In this document: in pieces, positions 22,737-31,994 of the stretch
Layout: every line of letters begins with the position of its first letter
How positions within the stretch are numbered: position 1 is the first letter of the stretch
From: Fremontodendron californicum
Lineage: Eukaryota; Streptophyta; Magnoliopsida; Malvales; Malvaceae
Assembly (NCBI GenBank): GCA_030761205.1
Contig: JAULJL010000035.1
Location: forward strand, 19,199,001 to 19,263,000
Direction: 5' to 3'
DNA length: 64,000 nt
The notes under the pieces: model-generated
The model's input: only the letters and a program-made list of their open reading frames with translations
What the model was told of the DNA's origin: nothing
The model's database searches: none
Position numbers and translations under genes: made by a program

Positions 22737-22916
22737 GTACTATGATTCATCAATATAACATCTGAATCTTCAATTAGCAACACAATATTCAGTCAAGTTT
22801 GGACATCAGCTAAATCAGAATCAACAATTCAATGTTATTCACAGCAAGTGGAACAAGCTGCTTAAATAAGGAATCTGCAGTTTTAAGGATTTACATGAAC
22901 TGAATGAGAATATAAT

Positions 22917-22933
22917 GGGGGGGGGGGGGGGGG
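22917..22933. repeat. Poly-G run of 17
   Basis: Seventeen consecutive G on the plus strand just beyond the 3' end of the Yippee gene (poly-C in its transcript if included). Its length is likely to be unstable and error-prone in assembly. Confidence 0.85.
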
Positions 22934-22983
22934 TTTAAAGAATGTACAATTGGAATTTGACCAGAATTCATTGTTAATCAAAC

Positions 22984-23105
22984 ATCATCTGCATCACTCC
23001 CACCAATATGTGTTCCATGGCTGACCCAGTAATTGCTTCCATCAGTACCAGACCCAGAAATGGCTTCCATCCAAGTAATTGCTTCCATCAGGACCAGACA
23101 CCTTA
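22984..23105 (-). repeat. 46-bp imperfect tandem duplication in the last Yippee exon, with displaced old tail
   Basis: On the minus strand TCTGGTCCTGATGGAAGC recurs 46 bases later as TCTGGTACTGATGGAAGC, each followed by AATTACT. Since 46 is not a multiple of three, the second copy and the ancestral tail are read out of frame. The tail's old stop is the TGA beside 22978-22980. Confidence 0.8.
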
Positions 23106-25782
23106 AACCTGCTCAACAGCATGATCCAGAAAAATCTCCATTAAGAACATCCCCCCTTAACCGGAATCAAAGTTTCTTTCCGTATTTCCGATTATTTACT
23201 CACCGTTCAAGGACAGATTTTCCTTCCTTGTACTTCTGGTTCTTCTCATGGGCAGTTTCCTGAAAGAAACTATCCATGTAACTAACAGCAACAAGTAAAT
23301 GTAAGCCAACAAGCTCTTGGCTGAGTGGCTAAGAGTCTTGGGGCATGAAGTCTTGGGTTCAAACCCAAGCAACCCCTCCCCTTACCCAATTATCAAAAAA
23401 AAAAAAACAAGTAAATGTACATAAACCATGAATTTTGAAATATGAACCACTAAAGCTTACATATTTCCACCCCACAATTGATCCACACCCAACACAGAAG
23501 ATGTCAGCCACGGTGTGCAACCCCGTCATCATCATTCTATCTTCCGTCTCCCCGGCAGAAACATTGACTCTGTGAAACAATGGGAGATGAGAATTTAACT
23601 ATGAAAATGACCATTGTTTCCAGATAACTTCAACTCTCATTTTCTCAAAAGGTAATGTAAGTGGGATGTCCATGAAGTCCATCCTTGACTATCCTAGTAC
23701 AAGTTAAGCCCATTAAAATAAGATACCTGCAATCCCCGGCTAAAATGACAAACATAAGAGGGGGAAAAACCTTATGATTTTGAGCAATTAAAGGCTATTA
23801 CCTTGCTCTAAGTGACTTAAATTGTTAGAATCAACAATGAATCCAAACAAGCAGAATTGTTTCTTATCCATTAAGCAAGACATATGAGCACAACATTGTT
23901 TGACAGCCCCTTGGGGTTAATTGTATCAAAATAGAACCTTATGGCATAGGCAAGTATTGGAGTTGTTGGTCCTGTTCATAGTAATTCTAGACAGATTTGG
24001 TAGTAATACATAATGATGAGATGCCTAAAATCAAGAAACTTACACCTTACTGAAGAGATATGCTCTCCCATGCCTGCAGTGGAAAGACTGAATAAAAGAA
24101 CACAGGCAAAACACATAGTTAGAAACTGTGCTTCTAAGAGAACTCCCAACCAAATATTTTTTTTTCGGACACCATGAAAATTGTTACTACCAAAGTGAAA
24201 ACAAAAAGCTAAAAGAAAACCTTCAAAATAATGAACTACACCAATATGCATATGAAATATATAATTACCAAATTCTCATCTAGAAACTAAAGGTAAATTA
24301 ATTAGCACTTTAGTAGTTAAGCACAAGCTCCATTCTTTACCATAATTATCATCCACTATGCTGCTTTTAAGCTATGTTGCTACGACTCTTCATTTTTCTT
24401 GAAGTATCCGTGTCCGACGCATATCCGGACATGGGTATGGGAATATGATCCCCCAAGGACCCTCCAAATACATGGAAAAACTTAGAATAAATCAAACATA
24501 CCCGTGTCCGACACTCCTACCCGAGTCCAAGTAACATAGCTCTTAAGTCAAGTATATGCATTTTAACTTTGAAGTGATTGACCTCAGTGCATAAGATGGT
24601 TATGATCTTCTTCACAGTAGCATGACTCTCAGACTCAGTTGTTAGTACAAAGTGTCAATCATCAAAGAAACAAATATGCAAAATCTAGTATTCACGTTTT
24701 TTAGGTCATATAGAGATGCAAATGAAGTGAAACATACAGATCAGAGTTCATGTGTTGTAGTATTACAGGATACACTTGGCATCTCTGCATCTTTTGGAGG
24801 ACATAGCCCTCGATCAGGGATGAACGAGAGGAAATAACTATGTTGCTCCAACTCTTCATTTTTCTTGAAGTACCCATGTCCGACACCTGTGTCCGACACA
24901 TATTCGGACATGGGTATGGGGATATGATCCCCCAAAGACCCTCCAAATACATGGAAAAACTTAGAATAAATCAAACATACTCGTGTCCGACACTCACAGC
25001 CGAGTCCGAGTAACATAGGGAAAGAACCCATACAGTTGACCCAACTATTTTGGATTGAGAAGTAGTTTTCTTGTGTTAGCTTGGGTTTCTATATACTATT
25101 ATTGCAGGCCATACCACAATAAAAGAAAATATGTTTAACATCATATTTTCCCTAAAGACCAACAATTTGCCATCATCATAAAGTGCCAAGCCCTTCCAAA
25201 AGACACCAAACTAACATCTATGCTTTAATAAGAGACAACAATAACAACATAAATTAAGATCCTCCCAGCATCCAGTTTATCCTTGATAAGTTAACATAGA
25301 AGAACAATTGAACTTGCAAAAACAAGTACATAATTACATTGCCACCACATATTGTTTAATTTCAATGTTTCACAAATCCAGAAAGACCAACATGAATTAT
25401 CCAAATTCCTAGTTTAATAACAGAAGAAATTTCAATCTAATCAATCATGGAGTCTCATTAATTATAAAGTTAATCCAAAAACAAAATGTTAAATACTACT
25501 CCTAGTAATAAATGCTATGCAATAATAAAATGATGGAACCTTAGATATCCTCTAATCATAATTAAAACCACCATTACATAAACACAGTACATTCAAACAA
25601 ATTGAAATCACCCAGATGAAGATTTCACAAGATTATCAGACAAAGTCAAAGGAATCAAATTTAAATGAAAAAAAAAAAAAAAGAACCTTGGAAACAATAT
25701 CCTCAACAACAGCAAGATGGGTTTTGCAGTGCTTGCAGCTATAGACCTTCCCTTCAAGATTCACCACAAATAACCTCCCCAT
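23042..25782 (-). CDS. Yippee-like zinc-binding protein with altered C-terminus
   Basis: Five exons: 25687-25782, 24044-24087, 23461-23569, 23204-23259 and 23042-23108, giving 123 residues. The start MGRLFVVNLEGKVYSCKHC carries the first zinc pair Cys16/Cys19. The second pair is Cys72/Cys75 in ADIFCVGCGSIVGWKY, and EDRMMMTGLHTVAD is the family hallmark. Yippee proteins fold like a small zinc-bound beta-tent related to the cereblon/Mis18 domain; plant roles are poorly known. The core domain is complete. In the last exon a 46-bp near-duplication shifts the frame, so the usual tail (still encoded downstream to 22984 as SHGTHIGGSDADDV) is replaced by LDGSHFWVWY and a stop at 23042. Introns 1 and 3 hold two MITEs and a SINE. 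The gene is convergent with ATE1. Confidence 0.9.
23304..23406 (-). mobile_element. tRNA-derived SINE in a Yippee intron
   Basis: The body reads on the plus strand: an A-box-like TGGCTGAGTGG, a B box GGTTCAAACCC, then CCCAATTATC and a poly-A tail. It is bounded by a perfect 13-bp duplication ACAAGTAAATGTA at 23291-23303 and 23407-23419, so the element itself is plus-oriented and antisense to the host gene (the strand given here is that of the host). It accounts for more than half of the 201-bp third intron. RNA polymerase III boxes, an A-tail and a target duplication together define a SINE. Confidence 0.85.
24372..24539. mobile_element. MITE family A copy 3, in Yippee intron 1
   Basis: A 168-bp element with ends CTATGTTGCTACGACTC and (inward) CTATGTTACTTGGACTC. 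Flanks CTTTTAAG / CTCTTAAG agree at 7 of 8, an hAT-sized target duplication. It is highly similar to copy 4 and in the same orientation. Confidence 0.88.
24838..25018. mobile_element. MITE family A copy 4, in Yippee intron 1
   Basis: A 181-bp element with ends CTATGTTGCTCCAACTC and (inward) CTATGTTACTCGGACTC. Flanks GGAAATAA / GGAAAGAA agree at 7 of 8. It sits about 300 bp from copy 3 in the same intron. Open frames across it are by-products of the repeat. Confidence 0.9.
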
Positions 25783-26746
25783 CTATCGACCACCCACCAG
25801 ATCAACACAGAAAAAATAAAAAATAAAAAAGAATCTTTTTTTATATAAAAAAAAAAAAAAGAAGAAAACTTTGAATACCAAGATATGATATTTATCACAA
25901 AAAAGAAACAAAAGATTGATGTTTGATGAAAAAGGTAGTTAGAATTGAAGAAAATGAATGGATTGCATGTGAAAGAAAAGTGAAAAAGGGAAATTATAAC
26001 TGAGGAGAAAAGAAGGGAAGGAAAGGAAAGGAAAGGAAAGGGTAGAGAAAACTTTGGAGTTTGGGATGGTTGAAATATTACTCTTTGATTGCCTTTGTTG
26101 CAGGCTTGGCTTCTTCTCTTTGTCTATGTTTTGCGTAGCCTTTAATGTGCTGAATAGTTAATTTAGCCAGAAATGTGGACCAAAGAAGCTAATATATCAC
26201 ATTTCACCATTTATCTTACTTTTCTCTGTAAAGTGGAACCTGCCAAGACGTGTATCCTACAGGTTACCAAGTTTTGCTGAATATAACTATTTTGATCAAC
26301 TATATATTTGGATAAGAGGAAATTTCATGTCACCATAAATTAAGGAAATTAAACTTTTCCTCCAACTCAAAAGAGTTAGATTGAAATCTTTAAAAATATA
26401 TATATTAAACTCCCATTTTGGATTGGAATTGGATTGCCTTTGGTTTTTTTTCTTTTTCTTTTCTCAATGAGCTGGCATTGCTGATTGATTGCTTACTTTA
26501 TACATAGTTACTACTTGGGTTTGGACAGTTTTTCAACCCAATCCAAAGCTCATCATACTAGCCTTTGCCTTGTTGCACCCAACCCCATATAATTATGATG
26601 GTGATTTTAACAATAATGCAAGATGTAGAACCTTGTTTCATAAGTATGGTTGAATTTGGTATTTGGTAAAGGCTTTTGTCTTTGCTTTTGTTTTTTCTTT
26701 TTCTTTTTACTTTCTAGAAAGTTTTAAAAGTTTTGCGTCCAAGTAA
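25783..26746 (-). promoter_or_regulatory. Yippee 5' leader and promoter region
   Basis: Upstream of the Yippee ATG the coding strand becomes CT-rich, with a pentanucleotide repeat (plus strand GGAAA repeated at about 26013-26043) typical of plant leaders near the start of transcription. No other gene is seen and no firm TATA box was assigned. Confidence 0.45.
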
Positions 26747-26755
26747 AACCAAGAA

Positions 26756-27464
26756 GGGAAAATATGAAAAACATGCATTCTATAAAAAATTATTGTGAAA
26801 TGGTATAAAAAATAAAAATTATTTGAAAAAGAGAAATAAATAATTAAAAATTATTATAAAGAATATTGTAAAGACAAAATTACCTTTAATGAAAAAATTT
26901 ATGAAAAACATGCATTCTATAAAAAATTATTGTGAAATGGTATAAAGAATAAAAATTATTTGAAAAAGAGAAATAAATAATTAAAAATTATTATAAAGAA
27001 TATTGTAAAGACAAAATTACCTTTAATGAAAAAATTTATTTTATTATTTTTTTTTCATTAAGGAAATATTATTTTTAAAAAATTTTAATTAAAAATAAAT
27101 TTAAAAAATAAAATATTTAAATATATATTTTTTTTAAAATTTAAAAAAAATTAAAAAAATTAATTTTAGGCATATTATTTTTATTTTTTTAATTAAAAAA
27201 AGTAAATAAAAAATTTAAAAATTTATTTTTTAAAATTAAATTTTTTTTTATTTTCAGAATATTTATTTTTTAATTAAAAAGTAAATAAAAAAAATAAAAG
27301 AAGAAGAGAGGAGAAGAGAAGATTTTTTTATCAAGAATAATTTTGTCTTTACAATATCTTTTATAACAATTTTTAATTATTCATTTCTCTTTTTCCAATA
27401 ACTTTTATTCATTATACCATTTCACAATAACTCCTTATGGAGTGCATGTTTTTCATATTAACCC
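26756..27464. mobile_element. Mutator-like MITE with duplicated inverted-repeat arm
   Basis: A 709-bp element with long inverted terminal repeats of about 130-140 bp (outer ends GGGAAAATATGAAAAACATGC and, inward from the right, GGGTTAATATGAAAAACATGC). A perfect 9-bp duplication AACCAAGAA lies at 26747-26755 and 27465-27473. Long arms plus a 9-bp target site are the signature of Mutator-like elements. The left arm occurs twice in tandem. The core is AT homopolymer-rich with no transposase. Confidence 0.88.
26764..27037. repeat. 137-bp tandem duplication of the MITE arm
   Basis: Units 26764-26900 and 26901-27037 are almost identical; one substitution was noticed (AAAAAATAAAAA versus AAAGAATAAAAA). 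The duplication is therefore much younger than the divergence between the left and right arms. Confidence 0.9.
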
Positions 27465-27473
27465 AACCAAGAA

Positions 27474-28171
27474 TTTTGATGATGGTTCCATTACTGTTAT
27501 TTTTTATTTTATAGTTAAATTATAATTAAAAAAACTTAAAAAGTAAAAAGTGTCACCACTCACCAGTCACCAAGCATACCCTTAATTAATTTTTAATCAA
27601 GTGATCTTCTAGTCATAGATTAAGAATATCATTAAGCAAAAGCAAAAGTATTAAAAAGAGTGGGAAAGGATCCTAAGACAGGTTTTGTTATAAAGGTGAA
27701 TATGAAATTTTTTTTTTTTTACAAAGAGATTGCACCTTGAGATTATAGAAGAGATTATAAATGTTGAGATTCGAATTTCAAATTTATTCATTTTTTAAAG
27801 ATGATTTTATGAATCAGTTAAATTAATTTTTGAATTTTTTATTTTTCATTGTTAAAAAAACCTACTCTTACATTTTAGTGTCTATAAAGTTAGATTGGGA
27901 TCATTATTCTCTTGGAAATTGGGACAACAAATCCAAGGATTATGGCCCAAAGAGCTCATTAATTTAATTTTCTAAATTTTATGTTAAGGTTTTTTCTTGG
28001 CTATTCTCTTGCTCATGATTGAAATGGTATAATCAACATGATCTGCCATAGCAACTTAGAGAAATGCAAATGCCATACAAATAAGATTTCTCCAGCAATT
28101 AAAATTACTTAGTTTTTTTTTACAAGAACATACTATTAAGTGGTTCAAATTGTTATCCCTAATATAAACCA
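27474..28171. other. Intergenic DNA downstream of the light-harvesting gene
   Basis: AT-rich, no gene seen. A tract at about 27720-27830 (GAGATTCGAATTTCAAATTTATT and similar) resembles pieces at 38460-38530 and 47490-47560 and may be an old repeat. Confidence 0.4.
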
Positions 28172-30267
28172 TCAATTGTTAAAGCTAGCAATGAAGCTGA
28201 TAGGACCCTTTCCAGTGATTGCAGCCTGGATTCCAAAGATGAGGAAAGCTACCATGGCAAGCCTTGAATGCTTGATTTCTGCCAGTTTAAGGTTGTCAAT
28301 TTTCTCAGGATCAGAAGCTAACCCAAGGGGATCAAAGTAGCCACCAGGGTAAAGCCTTTTCTCAGGGTCAAGCTCAGCATTCCTTTGAAACTAAATGTAA
28401 CCAATTACCAGAACCTCTATCCAGATTAATGTGGTCAAGGAAAAAGGAAGTGGTTGGCCAAGGTAAGATGATCCTTCTACTAACTCTACCTGAAAAAATA
28501 AAAATAAATTTCAGAGCCAATAAAACAGAAAGAAAAAAAAAAGGAACAAAATCAGCATTTAAAATACAAAACTTTGTCATATTAAATATTGCCATGGATA
28601 TCAACATCAAGATTTGTCATCAAGATTTCAGAGACAATGTAATCACAAATTTTGCTTGGATCAAATGAAGACACGATTATATTGAAGAAAGAAAAAATGG
28701 GTTGTGGCAATCCAGCCATTTTTTTTATTTTTCAAATGGTCTTATAAGATCAAACCTTCCTTTATGAAGGAAAGTGAACCATTTATATCCCTCCAAATGG
28801 CAAATTTTTTTTTGTTGTTGTTGTAATTTAAGTATTTGGTTCAATAATATTAATGTATACACATCAATCCTTTTCCTCCACTCATCTCACCTACTCACTA
28901 GCTCTTAAATATTTATTTTGCTCTCAAAATAACAACAATTTTACATGTTTAGGTTGCATATACATATCAATATTGTAATAAACTAATCATGTTGAAGAGT
29001 CTATCTAGTTCTATACCATTTATTTATGTATTATTCCCAATCTCTTACCTATAATGAAGTTGCCATCTAAAAGTAAAATAAAAACAGACCTGCTGTGGAA
29101 GAATTAGGCCAGATTAACTAAAGAAATAGTAATAATTATTGATAAATAGAAGGCCATAAAATTTAAGTAACAGAGGAATAATTATCCACTTCTTTCTAAT
29201 AGTTCATTTGAAGAAAACAATCACATTTCAATGCCTAAGGTTCAATGAATTATTCCAAAGAATAGACAATACGTGTTGGGATATTAGGACATATCATAGG
29301 TTTCAACAAAATTTTATATTAAACTTATAAATTGTCCATTAAAAAAGACTATTGATAACAAAAATCGAACTTAACCTTAACATATGAAATATCCGATTAT
29401 TACCAATTCAATCAACCCATTTGTATTGTTGTCAAGTCAATTAAATACGCCTCCAATCAATTTACCCAATCTTAATAATGTGAACAAAAAGTATATATTT
29501 AATTAAAATAAACGGATAACAATAATCTTGAATCAGGGTGATTTTATATTTAATCTTTGAACATGGCGGCTAGGTAAACTTTTTAATTATTCATGTTTTT
29601 GAAAAAAAAAAAAAAAATTTGAGATAATGTTGTTTTAATGGATGTCTAAAAATCTACATTTTAGGATGTTCATAATATATAATTTAAATTCTACTATATA
29701 TAGTATACACATATGTAAAATTGCATGCAAGTACATTATGCGACATACCTTTCCTGCGTCTTGCCATGCAACTCCGGTGAGTGCCTCAACAGCAATAGCA
29801 CCAAGACTACCCAACATTGCCCATCTCCCATGAATCAGCTCACACTCTCTAAACCTTTGCAACCCAAACACCTCCGTGTACGGCTGAAACGGGGTCGGCT
29901 TCAGCTCCGCCGTCTCGTTAATAACCCCTATAATCTCACCAGCCAAATTCTTGGCCAAGTTCTGGTCCAATGAGTCCAAATCATACTGCAAGTATTCAGC
30001 TGGTTTAGCAAAGCCAAAAGGGTCAAACCCTCGGTCTCCGATCATTGTCCCGTCTAGCCATTCCGGTGGGTTTGCACCGGGGAACCAAACAAGGCTGTCA
30101 GATGGTGGTTTTGGGGCTGCTTTTTTGGGTCGTGGTGGTGCTTTCTTGGTGCCAAAGCCAAAGCCAAATCTAGCTTGGATTCTACCAGAGCTTAAGTTAG
30201 GGTTGTGGATACGGGTCCCAAAAAAATGTGACGTGGTGGCAGCTGCGGTGGTGATGGTGGTGGCCAT
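28172..30267 (-). CDS. LHCB4.3: Chlorophyll a/b-binding protein CP29, LHCB4.3 type, with in-frame stop
   Basis: Two exons, 29749-30267 and 28172-28489, would encode 278 residues. CP29 is a minor photosystem II antenna protein linking the outer trimers to the core in thylakoids. A Ser/Thr/Ala-rich chloroplast transit peptide leads into WLDGTMIGDRGFDPFG, KPAEYLQYDLDSLDQNLA and the first chlorophyll-binding helix ECELIHGRWAM (Glu141, His146, Arg148). Exon 2 has VELVEGSSYLGQPLPF, helix 2, then FQRNAELDPEKRLYPGG and helix 3 EIKHSRLAMVAFLIFG. The short ending SFIASFNN, without the longer LHCB4.1/4.2 tail, marks the LHCB4.3 (LHCB8) class. Codon 206, Glu in the family (YIEFQRN), is TAG at 28391-28393, which removes helix 3. 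Splice sites and the rest of the frame are clean, so the lesion is recent, allelic or an error. Confidence 0.88.
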
Positions 30268-30395
30268 GGCCGAGGACTAGGCGGTGGTGGTGGTGATAGA
30301 GTAGCTCCAGAGGACGTTGGTCTACAAGTATACCAAGTTTGTACAATATATATTGTGTTATGAACATAGGGAAGAACATGTATTCACAATGTCAT

Positions 30396-30404
30396 CTATT
30401 TATG
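30396..30404 (-). promoter_or_regulatory. TATA box of the CP29 gene
   Basis: The minus strand reads CATAAATAG about 130 bp upstream of the ATG, the expected distance for a short plant leader. Confidence 0.5.
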
Positions 30405-30518
30405 CCCTTTTGGTTTTTTTTTTTTTCTCTCAAATATTGTTGTTTCCTATTTTTTTTTTTTTTTATCAAATTGATGGATGGGAAATTGGGAATGGGAACT
30501 TTAGGGCCCTTATTTCTG

Positions 30519-30527
30519 CCTTATCCA
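30519..30527 (-). promoter_or_regulatory. I-box-like light element upstream of CP29
   Basis: The minus strand reads GGATAAGG, the GATAAG core (I-box) common in promoters of light-regulated photosynthesis genes, roughly 120 bp beyond the putative TATA box. Inferred from motif only. Confidence 0.4.
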
Positions 30528-30969
30528 TTTGTGGGTGAGGTTGGACATGGTTGATGGCTTCTCCACCTTATTATTTTGTGGGGTCTTTTAGGATTTTTTC
30601 TGTCATTTTCCAGCACAGATTTAAGGATTCATTTTAACCAAACAAACAATTAGGTTGTTTTATAATGGAAAAAAAAAAAAAAAACTTTTTTGTGCTCAAG
30701 ATTGAAGCAATAAATTAATAAAAAAACATTTTCATCTATTCATGACATTTCGAATAATAAATAAATAAAAAACTTATAAAATATAATTGCTGAGTGTAAA
30801 GTAAAATTAAAAGTTGAATACTAGTATTCATGAAATTTTCCCCTGATGATTAACATCAAGTGGACAGAATTTACATATCTGCTTAATTATACAGCAAGGA
30901 AGGAATCAGAGAGAAGGCACAAGAAAAATGAAAAGACATATAAGGCTAAGCTGATAGAGAAGTAGAATT

Positions 30970-31145
30970 GGTAATTCCTATATTCTTCTTGTATTCATAT
31001 TATTTTAAGATCATAATCGTATTTATAATATTATATATTTATATAAATTTTAATATATTAATAATTTATTTTATATAAATTTTGATATATTTATATATTT
31101 ATATATTCGTATCTGTATTATTATTTTCGTATAATAATGACTAAA
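30970..31145. mobile_element. MITE family B partial copy
   Basis: The AT-rich interior (TCATAATCGTATTTATAATATTATATATTTATATAAATTTT and so on, in family order) matches the family at 42039, 45224 and 48468. Both termini are eroded. It lies between the CP29 and HMGB promoters. Confidence 0.45.
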
Positions 31146-31321
31146 AGAATGACAGAAGAACAGCAGGAGACGGTGCATACTGCATAGTAGTTTCAAACAA
31201 TTGACTTGGTTTTGATGCCAACCAATGAGAAACAGAAACTAATCTGTCAGACATGTTAGATTACTCTGCCAGTAACATGATCACAACTCCAAAACAAAGC
31301 GACAAAAAGCACCCACAGTTG

Positions 31322-31330
31322 CCACGTGTC
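31322..31330. promoter_or_regulatory. G-box/ABRE-like site upstream of HMGB
   Basis: CCACGTGTC contains the palindromic CACGTG core bound by bZIP and bHLH factors. It sits about 150 bp upstream of the presumed HMGB leader exon end and between two divergent genes. Confidence 0.5.
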
Positions 31331-31994
31331 ACTCTAATGGACATCCCACAAATATCTTCTTGGCATCTACATTTTCTCCTTCTCTGCTTTTAGTTTAAGT
31401 ACTCTCTTTCCTGCTCTTCTCTGCTTTTTTAATTTCTTTTTTATTTACAATTTCTTGGGCAAATTTTTCTTCCATTTAAGAGGTATGTTATTCCTTTTAC
31501 AATCTTATGCATACATAGTCTTTGTTTGTTTGATCTAATATTCATTTATTTAATTACTGTTTATTTGATTTGATAGTTTTACTTCTTTGCAAAAAGTCTT
31601 TTGTTATGATCCTGGATGATCTAGTTTTATTTTACTTGGATAGCTTTTGATTCTCTTTCCAAGTTTTTCTATCTGGGTAATTCTGTTACTTTTATGGTCT
31701 GATTTTCTTTTTCTGTGTTTGTGTTGATGAAAGGAACAATAGTTTGACTTTCATTTTTCATGACAAGGTTGTTTTCCCAGAAATAATTAGTTTTTTATGG
31801 CTCAAAATTCCTCCTTTTTGGAACTTTCAACAAATTTTGGGTCCAAGGTTGAAACTTTTGTTAAAAATATGTAGTTTTTGTTGGAAAGAATGCTACTTTA
31901 AGCACAATGATCCTGGAATTTTAATCCTAGATTGCTCATACAAAGTTGTCTCCCATGCTTAAGTTGTGTTATTTCAGGAAGCTTTCTTGCAAGA

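Noticed and set aside
23311..23380. A tRNA-Ser/Leu-like sequence with A and B boxes
   Set aside because: It cannot form a full cloverleaf, has an A-tail and is framed by a 13-bp duplication, so it is a SINE and not a tRNA gene.
24741..25031. A 96-codon minus-strand open frame in Yippee intron 1
   Set aside because: It coincides with MITE family A copy 4 and its flanks.
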